Shown: positions 1 through 11,100 of the stretch, piece after piece
Layout: each line of letters begins with the position of its first letter
Numbering within the stretch: position 1 is the stretch's first letter
NCBI GenBank assembly: GCA_964057225.1
Contig: OZ059895.1
Location: 12,028,001-12,092,000, forward strand
Reading direction: 5' to 3'
Length of the DNA: 64,000 nt
Source of the DNA: Auanema rhodensis
Taxonomy: Eukaryota > Nematoda > Chromadorea > Rhabditida > Rhabditidae
The notes under the pieces: model-generated
The model's input: the letters and a program-made list of their open reading frames with translations, nothing else
What the model was told of the DNA's origin: nothing
Database searches by the model: none
Translations under genes and position numbers: made by a program

Positions 1-359
1 ATTTTCAATTTTATCTCTTCCGTAACAAAAGTTTTCAATTTTCCAGAAGTTTTACTTAGATAGCTCAACCCAAGGCATTAAAATATCTTCAATCTTATTT
101 CTATATTACAGTTATAAACCAGTAGTTTATGAACCTTCATCTTAACTTTACTGTTTCTATCTATTTCCTATTGAAACAAACATTGTTTAAACACTATACA
201 ACTGTGAAACCTTTTTTAATTTATTGTATTTGGAGCTCATAAGATTCAATATCATCGAGGGATTTAGATGTAACGTGGAAAATTACATAACTAACATGAA
301 ATTGGAAAAAAAACAATAACGAGGATAAGTATGTAAATCATTGAATATCAGATATTTCC

Positions 360-392
360 GCCTACGACCATACCACGTTGAAAGTACGCCAT
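360..392 (+). pseudogene. truncated 5S (nt 1-33), short unit
   Basis: Only 5S nt 1-33 remain, with T3C, followed directly by spacer starting GCAGCTG. The Pol III internal control region (about nt 50-97) is missing, so transcription is not expected. Confidence 0.9.
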
Positions 393-758
393 GCAGCTGA
401 TTTTCAATTTTATCTCTTCCGTAACAAATGTTTTCAATTTTCCAGCAGTTTTACTTAGATAGCTCAACCCAAGGCATTAAAATATCTTCAATCTTATTTC
501 TTTATTACAGTTATAAACCAGTAGTTTATGAACCTTCATCTTAACTTTACTGTTTCTATCTATTTCCTATTAAAACAAACGTTGTTTAAACACTATACAA
601 CTGTGAAACCTTTTTTAATTTATTGTATTTGGAGCTCATAAGATTCAATATCATCGAGGGATTTAGATGTAACGTGGAAAATTACATAACTAACATGAAA
701 TTGGAAAAAAAACAATAACGAGGATAAGTATGTAAATCATTGAATATCAGATATTTCC

Positions 759-791
759 GCTTACGACCATACCACGTTGAAAGTACGCCAT
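759..791 (+). pseudogene. truncated 5S (nt 1-33), short unit
   Basis: 5S head only, fused to spacer. The next short unit starts exactly 399 bp downstream. Confidence 0.9.
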
Positions 792-1157
792 GCAGCTGAT
801 TTTCAATTTTATCTCTTCCGTAACAAATGTTTTCAATTTTCCAGCAGTTTTACTTAGATAGCTCAACCCAAGGCATCAAAATATCTTCAATCTTATTTCT
901 TTATTACAGTTATAAACCAGTAGTTTATGAACCTTCATCTTAACTTTACTGTTTCTATCTATTTCCCATTAAAACAAACGTTGTTTAAACACTATACAAC
1001 TGTGAAACCTTTTTTAATTTATTGTATTTGGAGCTCATAAGATTCAATATCATCGAGGGATTTAGATGTAACGTGGAAAATTACATAACTAACATGAAAT
1101 TGGAAAAAAAACAATAACGAGGATAAGTATGTAAATCATTGAATATCAGATATTTCC

Positions 1158-1190
1158 GCTTACGACCATACCACGTTGAAAGTACGCCAT
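1158..1190 (+). pseudogene. truncated 5S (nt 1-33), short unit
   Basis: Third consecutive short unit. The following unit is a long one with a full gene at 1557. Confidence 0.9.
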
Positions 1191-1556
1191 GCAGCTGATT
1201 TTCAATTTTATCTCTTCCGTAACAAATGTTTTCAATTTTCCAGCAGTTTTACTTAGATAGCTCAACCCAAGGCATCAAAATATCTTCAATCTTATTTCTT
1301 TATTACAGTTATAAACCAGTAGTTTATGAACCTTCATCTTAACTTTACTGTTTCTATCTATTTCCTATTAAAACAAACGTTGTTTAAACACTATACAACT
1401 GTGAAACCTTTTTTAATTTATTGTATTTGGAGCTCATAAGATTCAATATCATCGAGGGATTTAGATGTAACGTGGAAAATTACATAACTAACATGAAATT
1501 GGAAAAAAAACAATAACGAGGATAAATATGTAAATCATTGAATATCAGATATTTTC

Positions 1557-1675
1557 GCTTACGACCATACCACGTTGAAAGAACGCCATCCCGTCCGATC
1601 TGGCAAGTCAAGCAACGTTGGGCCCGGTTAGTACTTGGATCGGAGACAGCTTGGGAATCCCGGGTGCCGTAAGCT
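1557..1675 (+). rRNA. 5S rRNA, variant T26A/G92A
   Basis: Full length, differing from the array consensus at T26A and G92A. Helix I ends are intact and a TTTT terminator begins at the last base. This is the only full gene left of the Ty3/gypsy element. Confidence 0.9.
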
Positions 1676-1696
1676 TTTCAAATTTTTTTAACGATC

Positions 1697-1719
1697 ATAC
1701 CACGTTGAAAGTACGCCAT
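1697..1719 (+). repeat. second copy of the 5S head inside the long-unit spacer
   Basis: Every full 5S gene is followed, about 20 bp after its end, by a second copy of 5S nt 11-33 that runs into GCAGCTG. This is the first example. A long unit is therefore a short unit plus a 130-bp block carrying the 5S body, flanked by this 23-bp direct repeat. Deletion or gain of the block by recombination between the two copies explains both unit types. Confidence 0.9.
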
Positions 1720-2000
1720 GCAGCTGATTTTCAATTTTATCTCTTCCGTAACAAATGTTTTCAATTTTCCAGCAGTTTTACTTAGATAGCTCAACCCAAG
1801 CCATTAAAATATCTTCAATCTTATTTCTATATTACAGTTATAAACCAGTAGTTTATGAACCTTCATCTTAACTTTACTGTTTCTATCTATTTCCTATTGA
1901 AACAAACATTGTTTAAACACTATACAACTGTGAAACCTTTTTTAATTTATTGTATTTGGATCTCATAAGATTTGATATCATCGAGGGATTTAGATGTTAC

Positions 2001-2339
2001 TGTTCCATACGTGTCTTATAAAGAAGGCGGTTGACAACGTCAACCGACTTTTGGTTAATAGAATTCAATAAGAAACTAGACCTGAACTACTTTTTGTATA
2101 AATTCAATTATATTTGTAATTAATATTTTGCTATATAAACCCCTGAGAAAGCAACTAGGTTGGCTTTCTCATAACATGTAGTTTCATTTATTTGATTATT
2201 GTATTTTGCTTTTATAATTGTATTTCCATATTCTGAATAAACTTCTTTTTCTCTACTCTCTGTTACTTTTACAATGGCATTCACACTATTAAAGTCCATA
2301 TGGTTACCTAGCCGGAACCCTAGGAACCAATATGGAACG
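2001..2339 (+). repeat. 5' LTR of the Ty3/gypsy element
   Basis: 339 bp. It holds a TATA box (2132-2139), a poly(A) signal AATAAA (2236-2241), a U3 hairpin at 2028-2046 (8-bp stem, 3-nt loop) and a longer imperfect hairpin near the 3' end (2296-2335). Both hairpins recur in the related element at 19884-24049 with paired base changes. The terminal bases form an inverted repeat TGTTCCATA/TATGGAAC. Confidence 0.95.
2132..2139 (+). promoter_or_regulatory. LTR TATA box
   Basis: TATATAAA, about 100 bp before the AATAAA signal, which places R between roughly 2160 and 2260. The identical copy in the 3' LTR is at 13545-13552. Confidence 0.7.
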
Positions 2340-2360
2340 TGGAGGTTCCACCGAGATTCG
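2340..2360 (+). other. primer-binding site, tRNA-Gln type
   Basis: Starts directly after the LTR with TGG and is complementary to the 3' end of eukaryotic tRNA-Gln (CCA tail, acceptor arm and part of the T arm) over about 19-21 nt, compared from memory of the tRNA sequence. Its last 8 nt also form the 5' arm of a perfect 10-bp hairpin (2353-2379, loop TATAAGG). Confidence 0.85.
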
Positions 2361-3471
2361 TCTATAAGGGACGAATCTCTATGGACCATTGCCGCTACTT
2401 TTCTCACCTTTAAATTACTTTCTCTTTCTTTGAAATCCTTTTTACTCTAAAAATTTATCTTGATTTCATATCCAAAAATTCTAATTAAATTTTATATTTC
2501 AAACTTTCAAGTCAATTTTGTATCTAAAACAAAAACTCCAATTTAATCTAGTAATTCGAATTTATCTCTAAATATCATTCTTCTAACATCATTTCTGATA
2601 TATCTATTTGAAAAAAAAAATGTCTTATACATATTATCTATTACAATCTATATTCCTACTTTATTCCTCTACTTTCCTGTATGTTAAAGGCATAGAATGT
2701 ATAAAAAACTCTTTTTGGAACAAGCATATCAAAATATTTAACCACGAATAATATTAAAAACTATCAATTCATGAAATATCTTAAAGACATTTATTCATAT
2801 TGCAACACTTACCCATAAGTCATCTTGAAAACATCTTATCACAAGCTAAATTTTGAAAATATCTATTCATAAATCATTCTGAAAACATTGATTCATAAAC
2901 AAAACCACTATTCTTGATATCTAACGCATTTTTATGAGAAAGCCCCGTAAGAAACAATACCAGACATTCTCGGGACATCGCGCGGAGGCGTACACTTTTT
3001 GATATAAGACGCGCAATCATTTGAAATTAACCCTTTTGGTCCCATATGTGAATTAATGAATATTTTGAAGTTGAGTGGTCCCACCTAGCAAGACCCAGGG
3101 GAACAGAAGTAACGTTAAAAGGGAACGTCTTTTGGGGGTTTGCTTAGGTAAGAGAAGTCTGGAAAAGTGAGTATGAGAAGCCTGTGTACCTGATCTTGTC
3201 CATGACTGAAAAGGAGCAATACACAGACCACTGTCTCATATCTCATGCCTCTTCGAGAGATAAGAACTTGGTCCTTTGCTAAAGGTCACACGTAGTTGCG
3301 GACTCGTGTATGAACCTGACCAGGCTATTCTCCGACTAGAGACCCGCTGCAGGCTGGCCCCCTGACAGGAACAGGAGTCGCGCATACCAACCCCATATTG
3401 TCTCTTACGTTTTGTATAATATAAGCTCAGTCTTCGTTGGTTAATAATTTCCTTCCAGGAAACCAACAAAG
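2361..3471 (+). other. leader of the Ty3/gypsy element with probable 5' UTR intron
   Basis: AT-rich non-coding leader to about 2940, then a more GC-balanced block. A donor-like AG/GTAAGAG lies at about 3146-3154. A strong acceptor TTTCCTTCCAG ends at 3458, 13 nt before the gag ATG. If used, this is a roughly 311-bp leader intron. The block at 3140-3230 (around GAGAAGTCTGGAAAAGTGA) and the acceptor are conserved in the related minus-strand element, where the donor reads GC instead of GT. The block may include the RNA packaging signal; that is inference. Confidence 0.55.
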
Positions 3472-5119
3472 ATGGCTGACGCAGCGAATCAAAATCCTCC
3501 GCCGGGAAATATTGCCCAAAATGCTACGAATAGCGCAGAGAAAACTCAGACAGTGGAAGCAGCACTGCATAGAAACCAAAGAAAAAATGGACCACCGGAT
3601 GCATTCCGACCAGATGCGAAATATCCGAAAACGAACGCGAAATCAAAGAAATTACCCCCTATTCCGGGTACACCGCTAACTGCTAAGAAACTTTATACTA
3701 CTGCTATTAAAACTACTAGGCATGCAATTAGCTTGAATAAGAATAAAACATCATCCAGTAAATCTACGCCCAAACGCTCTTCTCACTCTCCAAAAACAGT
3801 TGTTAATACCGGCACTAACACTTGTCCTCCAAATCACACTTCTCCTCAACGCCTTGTTCAAACCGCAAATGCGGAAATCCTCACCTCTCCTATTCCTAGA
3901 AACTCTCCCTCTTCCACTGATCAATCTTTGCACGGGCACTCTCTGTCTCCTGTCTCTTCTTCGTCAGACAATAACGTAAATTTGACTTCGAATGTTACAG
4001 AGCAGAGAAGTCGCCCTCAAATGGCAGAGCAGATGGAGCAAGACAACTCTCCTATTGCAAGAGCCCACAACGTTTCTATTCGCCATCACAAACCTACGCT
4101 TTATGATGGATTGGTTCCATTCAACCTCTACATGCAAAGACTAGAAGGATATTTCGATGCCCTTCAAGTCCCTATTGCCGAGAGACTTTCCCATCTCTAT
4201 CTACTTCTCGGAACGGATAGAGCCGCTGAAGCTCTTCGAACTATACCAGCAGAAGACTTACGCCAGGGATGGAACCACGTCAAACGCATACTATCGGAGA
4301 AATTACAACCTCCAGAAAAGAGAGATGCAGCATTCACAAAACTATGCAGCATTCACAAAACTCACTCATTTGAAACAAGGAGAGCACGAAACGGTACAAA
4401 ATTTCGCTCAACGCTGCAGAAACCTTGCCTATGAATCATGCAACATGGACTCGACAGCCGATGAAAGAATACTACGAGTTTCATTCTTAGGAGGACTACG
4501 AAAGACTTTAAGAACACATGTCAATAACCGCAGCCCTATCACCTTTGATGCAGCCGTGACTATTGCCGAAACTGTGGAAACTGACGAGGATCCTTCGCTC
4601 TTGGTCAACAACTTGATTAAAGACGTGGAACAACTAGAGATTAATAATGGTCTCATAAACCACATGAGAGCATCACAACAGGAGAAAATCTATGACGGAT
4701 CACAAACACACCAATCAAGAACATTCTATGGAAATCAATCAAGACCACAACAACCACAAGAGCAATGGAATCAAAGAAGAGGAGGATACCGCTCACCAAG
4801 ATACCAAGAGGATCGACAAAATAACCGTCACAACTTCAGACAGGATAACAGAAACAATGGATATCAACAAGGATACAACAATATCGTAGCCCCCAACGGT
4901 ACGATAGATACAATGATCGATACAACAGCAGAGGAAACGATCGATATGATAGCAGAAGGAATGATCGACAGGAGCACAGAGGAAACGACCGATACAACCG
5001 CGGAAACTGTCCTGATCGCGGATTTCAACAACGAAATCGCAGCACTTCATATGGACCACATAACAGGCACAGAGATCGCACAAGAAGCCCCAGCGTCCGT
5101 TTTCACGTTAACAAAGTAG
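3472..5119 (+). pseudogene. gag: gag of the Ty3/gypsy element, frameshifted
   Basis: Encodes the particle protein. The N-terminal part (3472 to about 4343) is Ser/Thr/Pro-rich and basic. It is followed by a capsid-like helical region from about 4100 and a Gln/Asn/Arg/Gly-rich basic tail from about 4690, in place of clear CCHC zinc knuckles. The frame changes by +1 at a perfect 19-bp tandem duplication (4325-4343/4344-4362), so the capsid is split over two frames (3472-4434 and about 4345-5119). The basic tail appears to continue in the -1 frame from about 4890, beside a run of five C (4890-4894), and that frame is open into the downstream env-pol ORF. The start at 3472 is supported by the alignable start in the related element at 22210. 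Confidence 0.8.
4325..4362 (+). repeat. 19-bp tandem duplication inside gag
   Basis: Two perfect adjacent copies of a 19-nt sequence, 4325-4343 and 4344-4362. As 19 is not a multiple of three, the duplication shifts the gag frame. The protein segment just before the junction recurs just after it in the new frame, showing which frame was original. Confidence 0.95.
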
Positions 5120-5190
5120 AAAAGGAAACAATCAAAACAAAGAAGACACTTCCGTTCATACCGCTATTCTTATCCGTCATCGCCCTATCT

Positions 5191-8100
5191 ATGATACCTT
5201 GCCAGGCAGACAACACCTATCAACTCTGCATTGGCAAACGAGGAGGTATTTTCCTCGAACCACCTCGCCCAACCACCTGCTCAGACTATGCACACAAGGA
5301 CGGAGTCGAGATAAAAACAGTGGAACTATTCGCAGAAAATATGAATTACAAGGAATGGGAAGCATGGAAATGCGCCAAGGAAATCTATAAAACGTGCGCC
5401 CACGACTTATTCTTCATCAGGGAAAATAACGTTACATTACTCCGAATAGAACCAGCCACTCCACAAGAATGCCAAACAGTCATTCAAGAAAGACGACACA
5501 TGGATAACGACCTCAATCGCGAAGCACCAGGACTATTCAAAGCCCCTATGCCATCTAGTACACAATCAAAATCGTTTTGGGCATCCTCTTGCACAACCAA
5601 GTCAAGATTCACCTTAGAAAGAGGAATGATGACTAGCCTACACGATGACACTATAATCTCCGACTTATTCATCAACACTGAAGGATGTACTAAGCAACAA
5701 GGAGTATGCAACACCACCAACGCAGTTATCACATGGATCCCACCCAATGATCATCGAAATTGCGACTACACGACATTAGGGAAATTCGAAGCACTAATCA
5801 ACAATGATACTGTATTAATCTCGGAAATACAAGGAGCATTCATTCTCAAAAACAACACGCCAGACCCTACAGCTACAAGATGTATGAATACAAGCATCTA
5901 CTCAACTGATAGTGGTACGTACATTTCCATCAAGGACTTAAAAACACACCGACGTCAAAAGAGGATGGCACCCCAAGAATACCCTACGAGATTCTTCAAT
6001 ATCACTATCTACAAATCACTTCGCCTCACAGACAGTTCTACAGGTATACTACCTATGTACCAGACATATCGAAATAGGAAAAGACTGGACAACGCTTATA
6101 ACCTTATGGAATATCTCAAGACATCTAGCGTACACATAGGTTTCATCAAATTCCTACAACTAGATTCATCAAAACTGAAGAACCGACTCTTATGGCACAA
6201 CTACACTGACATCAACATGGTTATCCTGCACACACTTGCAGAAGCTGAGATTCGACTTTCTACGAAAATTGCCATCGAACACCTACTGCCATCAGAGATC
6301 ACGGCAAAACTCAGCAAGCAAATCACTATCAGCGACTTTGCCACACGTCTACTCAACTACGAAGGCGATTATCTCGACCGAGCAAGACAAATAGCAATTG
6401 AAATAGCTCACACACCTACAACTCTGGCAACAGGAGAGACTATTTCATCAATGGAGGACTATCTGTACCAACTGTACGCACCCAGGATGACAAAACTGCC
6501 TAGATCACGCACTGACACACAGTTCTACACCCAGATGGATCAAATACAGGAGTTTCTTGATTATCTAGAGCAAAACAATCGTCTAACTCGGATATCAAAA
6601 GAACAAAGAGAGACAGAAAATAAGAAATGGGCAGATCTCACAAAACAGGCAAATTCGTCAGCAATCGTCTTTCCCAACTATACCCTCATCTTCAACGGAC
6701 ACGCACAAAATTATGGGTTGCCCAAAAATCAACCTACAATCAGACCTATCACGGATGAAGACAGCAAATTATTTCAACAAGCATATCTTCAGCTCATTGA
6801 GTCACCTGGTGCTAGCCCCACAACCACCACTACTACAACCACCACAACCACTACATCGACTACCACAACAACTGCCCCGACAACTACTGCTCATCGGACG
6901 TCTCCACCTCAACCTACAACTACACCAAGGAGATATTATTATTACCAGAGTACAACAACTCCAGTAACTCCACCACCACGTCCTCTCACCACCACACCCC
7001 GCAGGGAATCTACTAGGACACTTCCAACAACTCGGACTACTACAAAGCGAGCAACAACGACCCAACCGATTGAGGAAATCAAATCTCACACTGGATCACA
7101 AGCACACCTCAATTTCCTACGAACACGAGCAGATATCATTCAAAAATACGACGATCAACTTCGTCAACAAGATACAAGGTCCCACCTCCAATACTCTACG
7201 TCAAAACTAGAGGAGGAAATCTTACAATCTTTCCAAATAACAAAGAAAAGCGTATGCAGAATGCAAAATAAGCAGCTACTTACCTGGTGGGCTATCCTGC
7301 AGATTAATCCGACTATAGGAATTCGCACTATGCTTCGTCGACAGGATATTTCAGCAAAGTTTGTTGGAGAACATCTTATTTACGTCATGCCATGCACCCC
7401 TGTAGAAGTAACACGTGTATACTCGGATCACAAACGAGACGATAAATGTTACCTGGAGACACCGGTAGACACGGAACATCACGGAAAACTCTTCATCACA
7501 CCAGGATCAAGAGATTTAACACCATATGCCCACATCATAGCATGCGATATGGCTACATCAGATCCCTACAGAGAAAACAATCAATGGATGAAAGATAATT
7601 CAACATTGAATGTGACTAACTTCTCATTTTCGGATGAACTCACATCTGTAAAAATTGATCACATTAAGTTTAACAATTCCAACATATTTTCAAACCTCAC
7701 GGAGTCAACATTTCCAATGGCACTGGCTATTTCCTACGGCTCTAGCCTAGCATCTTTACAAGCAACTATGCCAGGAAAATTGAAACCAGTCTTCAAACAT
7801 TCTGGACTATCCAATCTGAATCCAATAGGAATTATAGGAGGAACAGTTGGAACGACATTAATGATAGCAGATAACATATCAAACAACGCGGAGAAACAAA
7901 TCACAAATTTCTTTGGATACATAGGAGAATCAATTACAGCATGGATACTAAGGACACTAGCTATTATTGGAGCAATCATCGTCACAATAGGACTCATAAC
8001 TGTTACCATTTGGGCATTAAAAATATATGCATGTACCACAAGGATACCAATCAATCAAATCACATTCAACGAACAAGACGAAGAACCAAGAGGAGAGGAC

Positions 8101-11100
8101 AAACAATTCGAATTAAAACCACTAGTCACTTCTCAGCAAGAGAAATTATATACAAGAACCTCTCGATATGATCCTGACGCCCCACTATCAGATAATGACT
8201 TTTTCGCCTATCTACCACGGTACGCTATGAAAGAATCAAGGATTAACTACATCGGAGGATCACGACTACCTTTCGTACCTCTCTCCATTCACAATCAGAT
8301 CTTTACTGCTTTATGGGACACAGGAGCTTCTATATCATACATGAAGGAAAGTACATTTCAACAACTACCGGCAGCAACAATGGTTATGGAAAAGACAACA
8401 GCCATTGTAGCAAACAAATCACGATTTTCTTTCCTGGGCTACACAAGAATCCCAATTATTATCGGAAAGACAGAAATCGAGCACAAAGTACTGATTTCTG
8501 CCAACAACCACTGCCCAGCACCAATATTATTAGGAATAGACTTCATAGAAGCTCTCAACAAAATAGGAATAAATACATCTTTACGACCACTACAAAATTC
8601 ACTACTAATTGGAGACACAATAGTACCTTTAGCACAAGACTACGCGCCATGGACTGAGAACCACACGATAGCACACGTCGTAAGCCTGGAAACCAAACAG
8701 TTCTACCCAGGAGAAACCAGATCGCTTACATTGGAAGTAGACGATCCCGCCTCTTACGAACAAGCTTTCATTAGAAGCTCACAGCGGACAGGAAAAATGA
8801 GTTTCGCCCCTACTACTTTCACCCCAACGGGATATGGAGTTCAGATATTTGCTACAAATATCTCTCCAGACACAATTGTAGTACAGACAAATCAAGGCAT
8901 TGGAACAGCTTACGCTATCCCGAAAAACACGGAGGAGCAAAAAGGACAATATGTGCCACCAGAAGCAAGATGGGAAGATCAACTACCATACTTCCCAGAG
9001 GACTTTATAAAAGACCTCGATGTAACAAACACCATCTTTACTCAGCTAGAGAGACAACAGTTAAAGAAAATAGTGCTCAGAAACAAGGAAGCTTTCTTAA
9101 ACGAGGATCGCAATATTGGACTTTTCAAAGGACCAGTGGAACATAGCATCCCGATCATCGAAGGAAAAGTTCCATCTTTCAAGATCACGTACAGAATACC
9201 TCTATCACAACAAGAAGAAGTAGAAAAACAAGTGGAGGAAATGTTAGAACAAGGAATAATTGAGCCATCTTTCTCTATGACTACCAGTCCCGTAATATTG
9301 GTCAAGAAAAAGGATAAAACGTACAGATTTGTGACTGATTTTCGAGCACTCAACGCAATAACGCAAAAACAAATCTACGTTATATCTAACATTCAAGACA
9401 TCTTGGACCTAGCAGCCGGAGCGCGTATTTTCAGTAACTTTGATCTAGTATCTGGATTCTTTCAAATCCCTCTTAGATCAGAAGATAGACACCTCACCGC
9501 ATTCACTACTACGAGCGGAACTTATCAATACTGCAGAATGCCGATGGGACTCTGCGGAGCTCCACACACATTCCAAAATGCTGTACGATATTTACAACAA
9601 CACGTACGATGCAAGCTCTTCGTCTATCTCGACGATCTACTTCTCATATCGGAATCAACGACGAAACATTCACAAGATATCGACGAAGTACTGAACGCAT
9701 CAGCAGAGCTAGGATTAAAAATCAAGCTTAAGAAATGTACCTTTGGACAACAAGAAGTCAAATTCCTAGGATTCATTGTTGGACACGAAGGAATAAAACC
9801 AGACCCTCAGAAAGTAAAAGCAATCCAAGATTATCCAAGACCGAAATCAATAACAGGAGTTCGAGCATTTATGGGAGTTGTGAACTACTTTCGCAGATTT
9901 ATTAGAAATGCCGCAGGCATTGCGTCACCACTTTATGAGCTCACGAAAAAGGATACAGCTTTCAAATGGGGAGATGCAGAAGAACAAGCATTTCAACAAC
10001 TTAAACAGATACTCTGTCAAGCTCCTGTACTACAAGCACCTATAGCAAAACGACCTTACGTCATTGAAAGCGATGGAAGTATAATTGCAGTTGGCGCAGT
10101 ACTATTACAGGCTAAAGACGACAAGGAACCACTTCACCCAATTGCATTTGCCAGCCGAAAACTGAACAAAGCCGAACGGAATTACCCGCCAATTGAAATC
10201 GAAGCCCTAGCACTCACTTTCGCAGTACATCAATTTCGGACTTACATACTAGGCACACCAATAAGAATCATTACCGATCACAGGCCTCTTACTAGCCTCA
10301 TGACAAGAAAAGATCTCATTGGCAGGCTAGCAAAATTTCAAATCGTATTACAAGAATACGACATCGAGATAGTGTATCGCCCAGGACGTCTTAACAGCGT
10401 CTGTGATGCACTTTCACGATATTTTGAAGACGAAGTCAACGAAGCCAAGGAAAGAAAGAAGAAACCAAAAGAAACTCCTACACACAAAATCTCGACTATT
10501 TCAACTATTACGGACCTTCGGACCATTCAAGGCAATACAGAATGGATCATGGAAACAAAAGAAAAGATTCGGAACAAAACAGCAGGAAGGCAACTAATGG
10601 ATCGATATATCGTTGTGAACGACGCTCTGTATGCAAAACCCAAAACAGCTTTACAAACTCCGCGAGCCATTCTACCAAACGATCCAGCAATCACAATACC
10701 AATTATAGAAAAATTTCATAAGGACCCAATTCTCGGAGCGCATCTAGGAATCAATAAGACGCAAGACTCCATTTTGCGACGGTACACTTGGACAGGAATA
10801 CAGGATGATATCACAAGATATGTGAACAGATGTCTCGGATGTGCAAAGAGGAAAAATAACCCACATGAAGCCACAGTTGAACCAATGAGAAACTTCCCAA
10901 CAGTGACACATCCATGGGAACGAGTTCACATGGACATACTTGGACCACTAACTCGGACCGCAAATGATAAAAGATACATTTTATCAATACAAGACGCTTT
11001 TTCAAAATGGATCATAGCGATACCGCTCATTCGTCAAACATCAGAAGAAATAGTATCAGCTATTATGACACACTTATTCTATGTCTTCGGACCCCCAAAG

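Larger units (their letters stand above)
1..2000 (+). repeat. 5S rDNA tandem array, block 1
   Basis: The block starts mid-spacer, then holds three short (399-bp) units, one long unit with a full 5S gene at 1557, and part of the next spacer, where the Ty3/gypsy element inserted. Bases 1-359 are spacer only. The spacer is AT-rich, and I see no open frame or other RNA gene in it. The last four bases (1997-2000, TTAC) are the left target-site duplicate of the inserted element. Confidence 0.95.

Noticed and set aside
2120..2407. 95-aa minus-strand ORF over the 5' LTR
   Set aside because: Antisense to the LTR and primer site; the relative's LTR gives an unrelated frame.
4157..4344. Alternative gag start at 4157
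   Set aside because: The frame before the 19-bp duplication has no Gag similarity to the related element. It is open only because no stop happens to occur.
6802..7089. Cys-rich 95-aa ORF on the minus strand
   Set aside because: Antisense of the Thr-rich stalk; simple codon repetition gives Cys, Gly and Ser runs.
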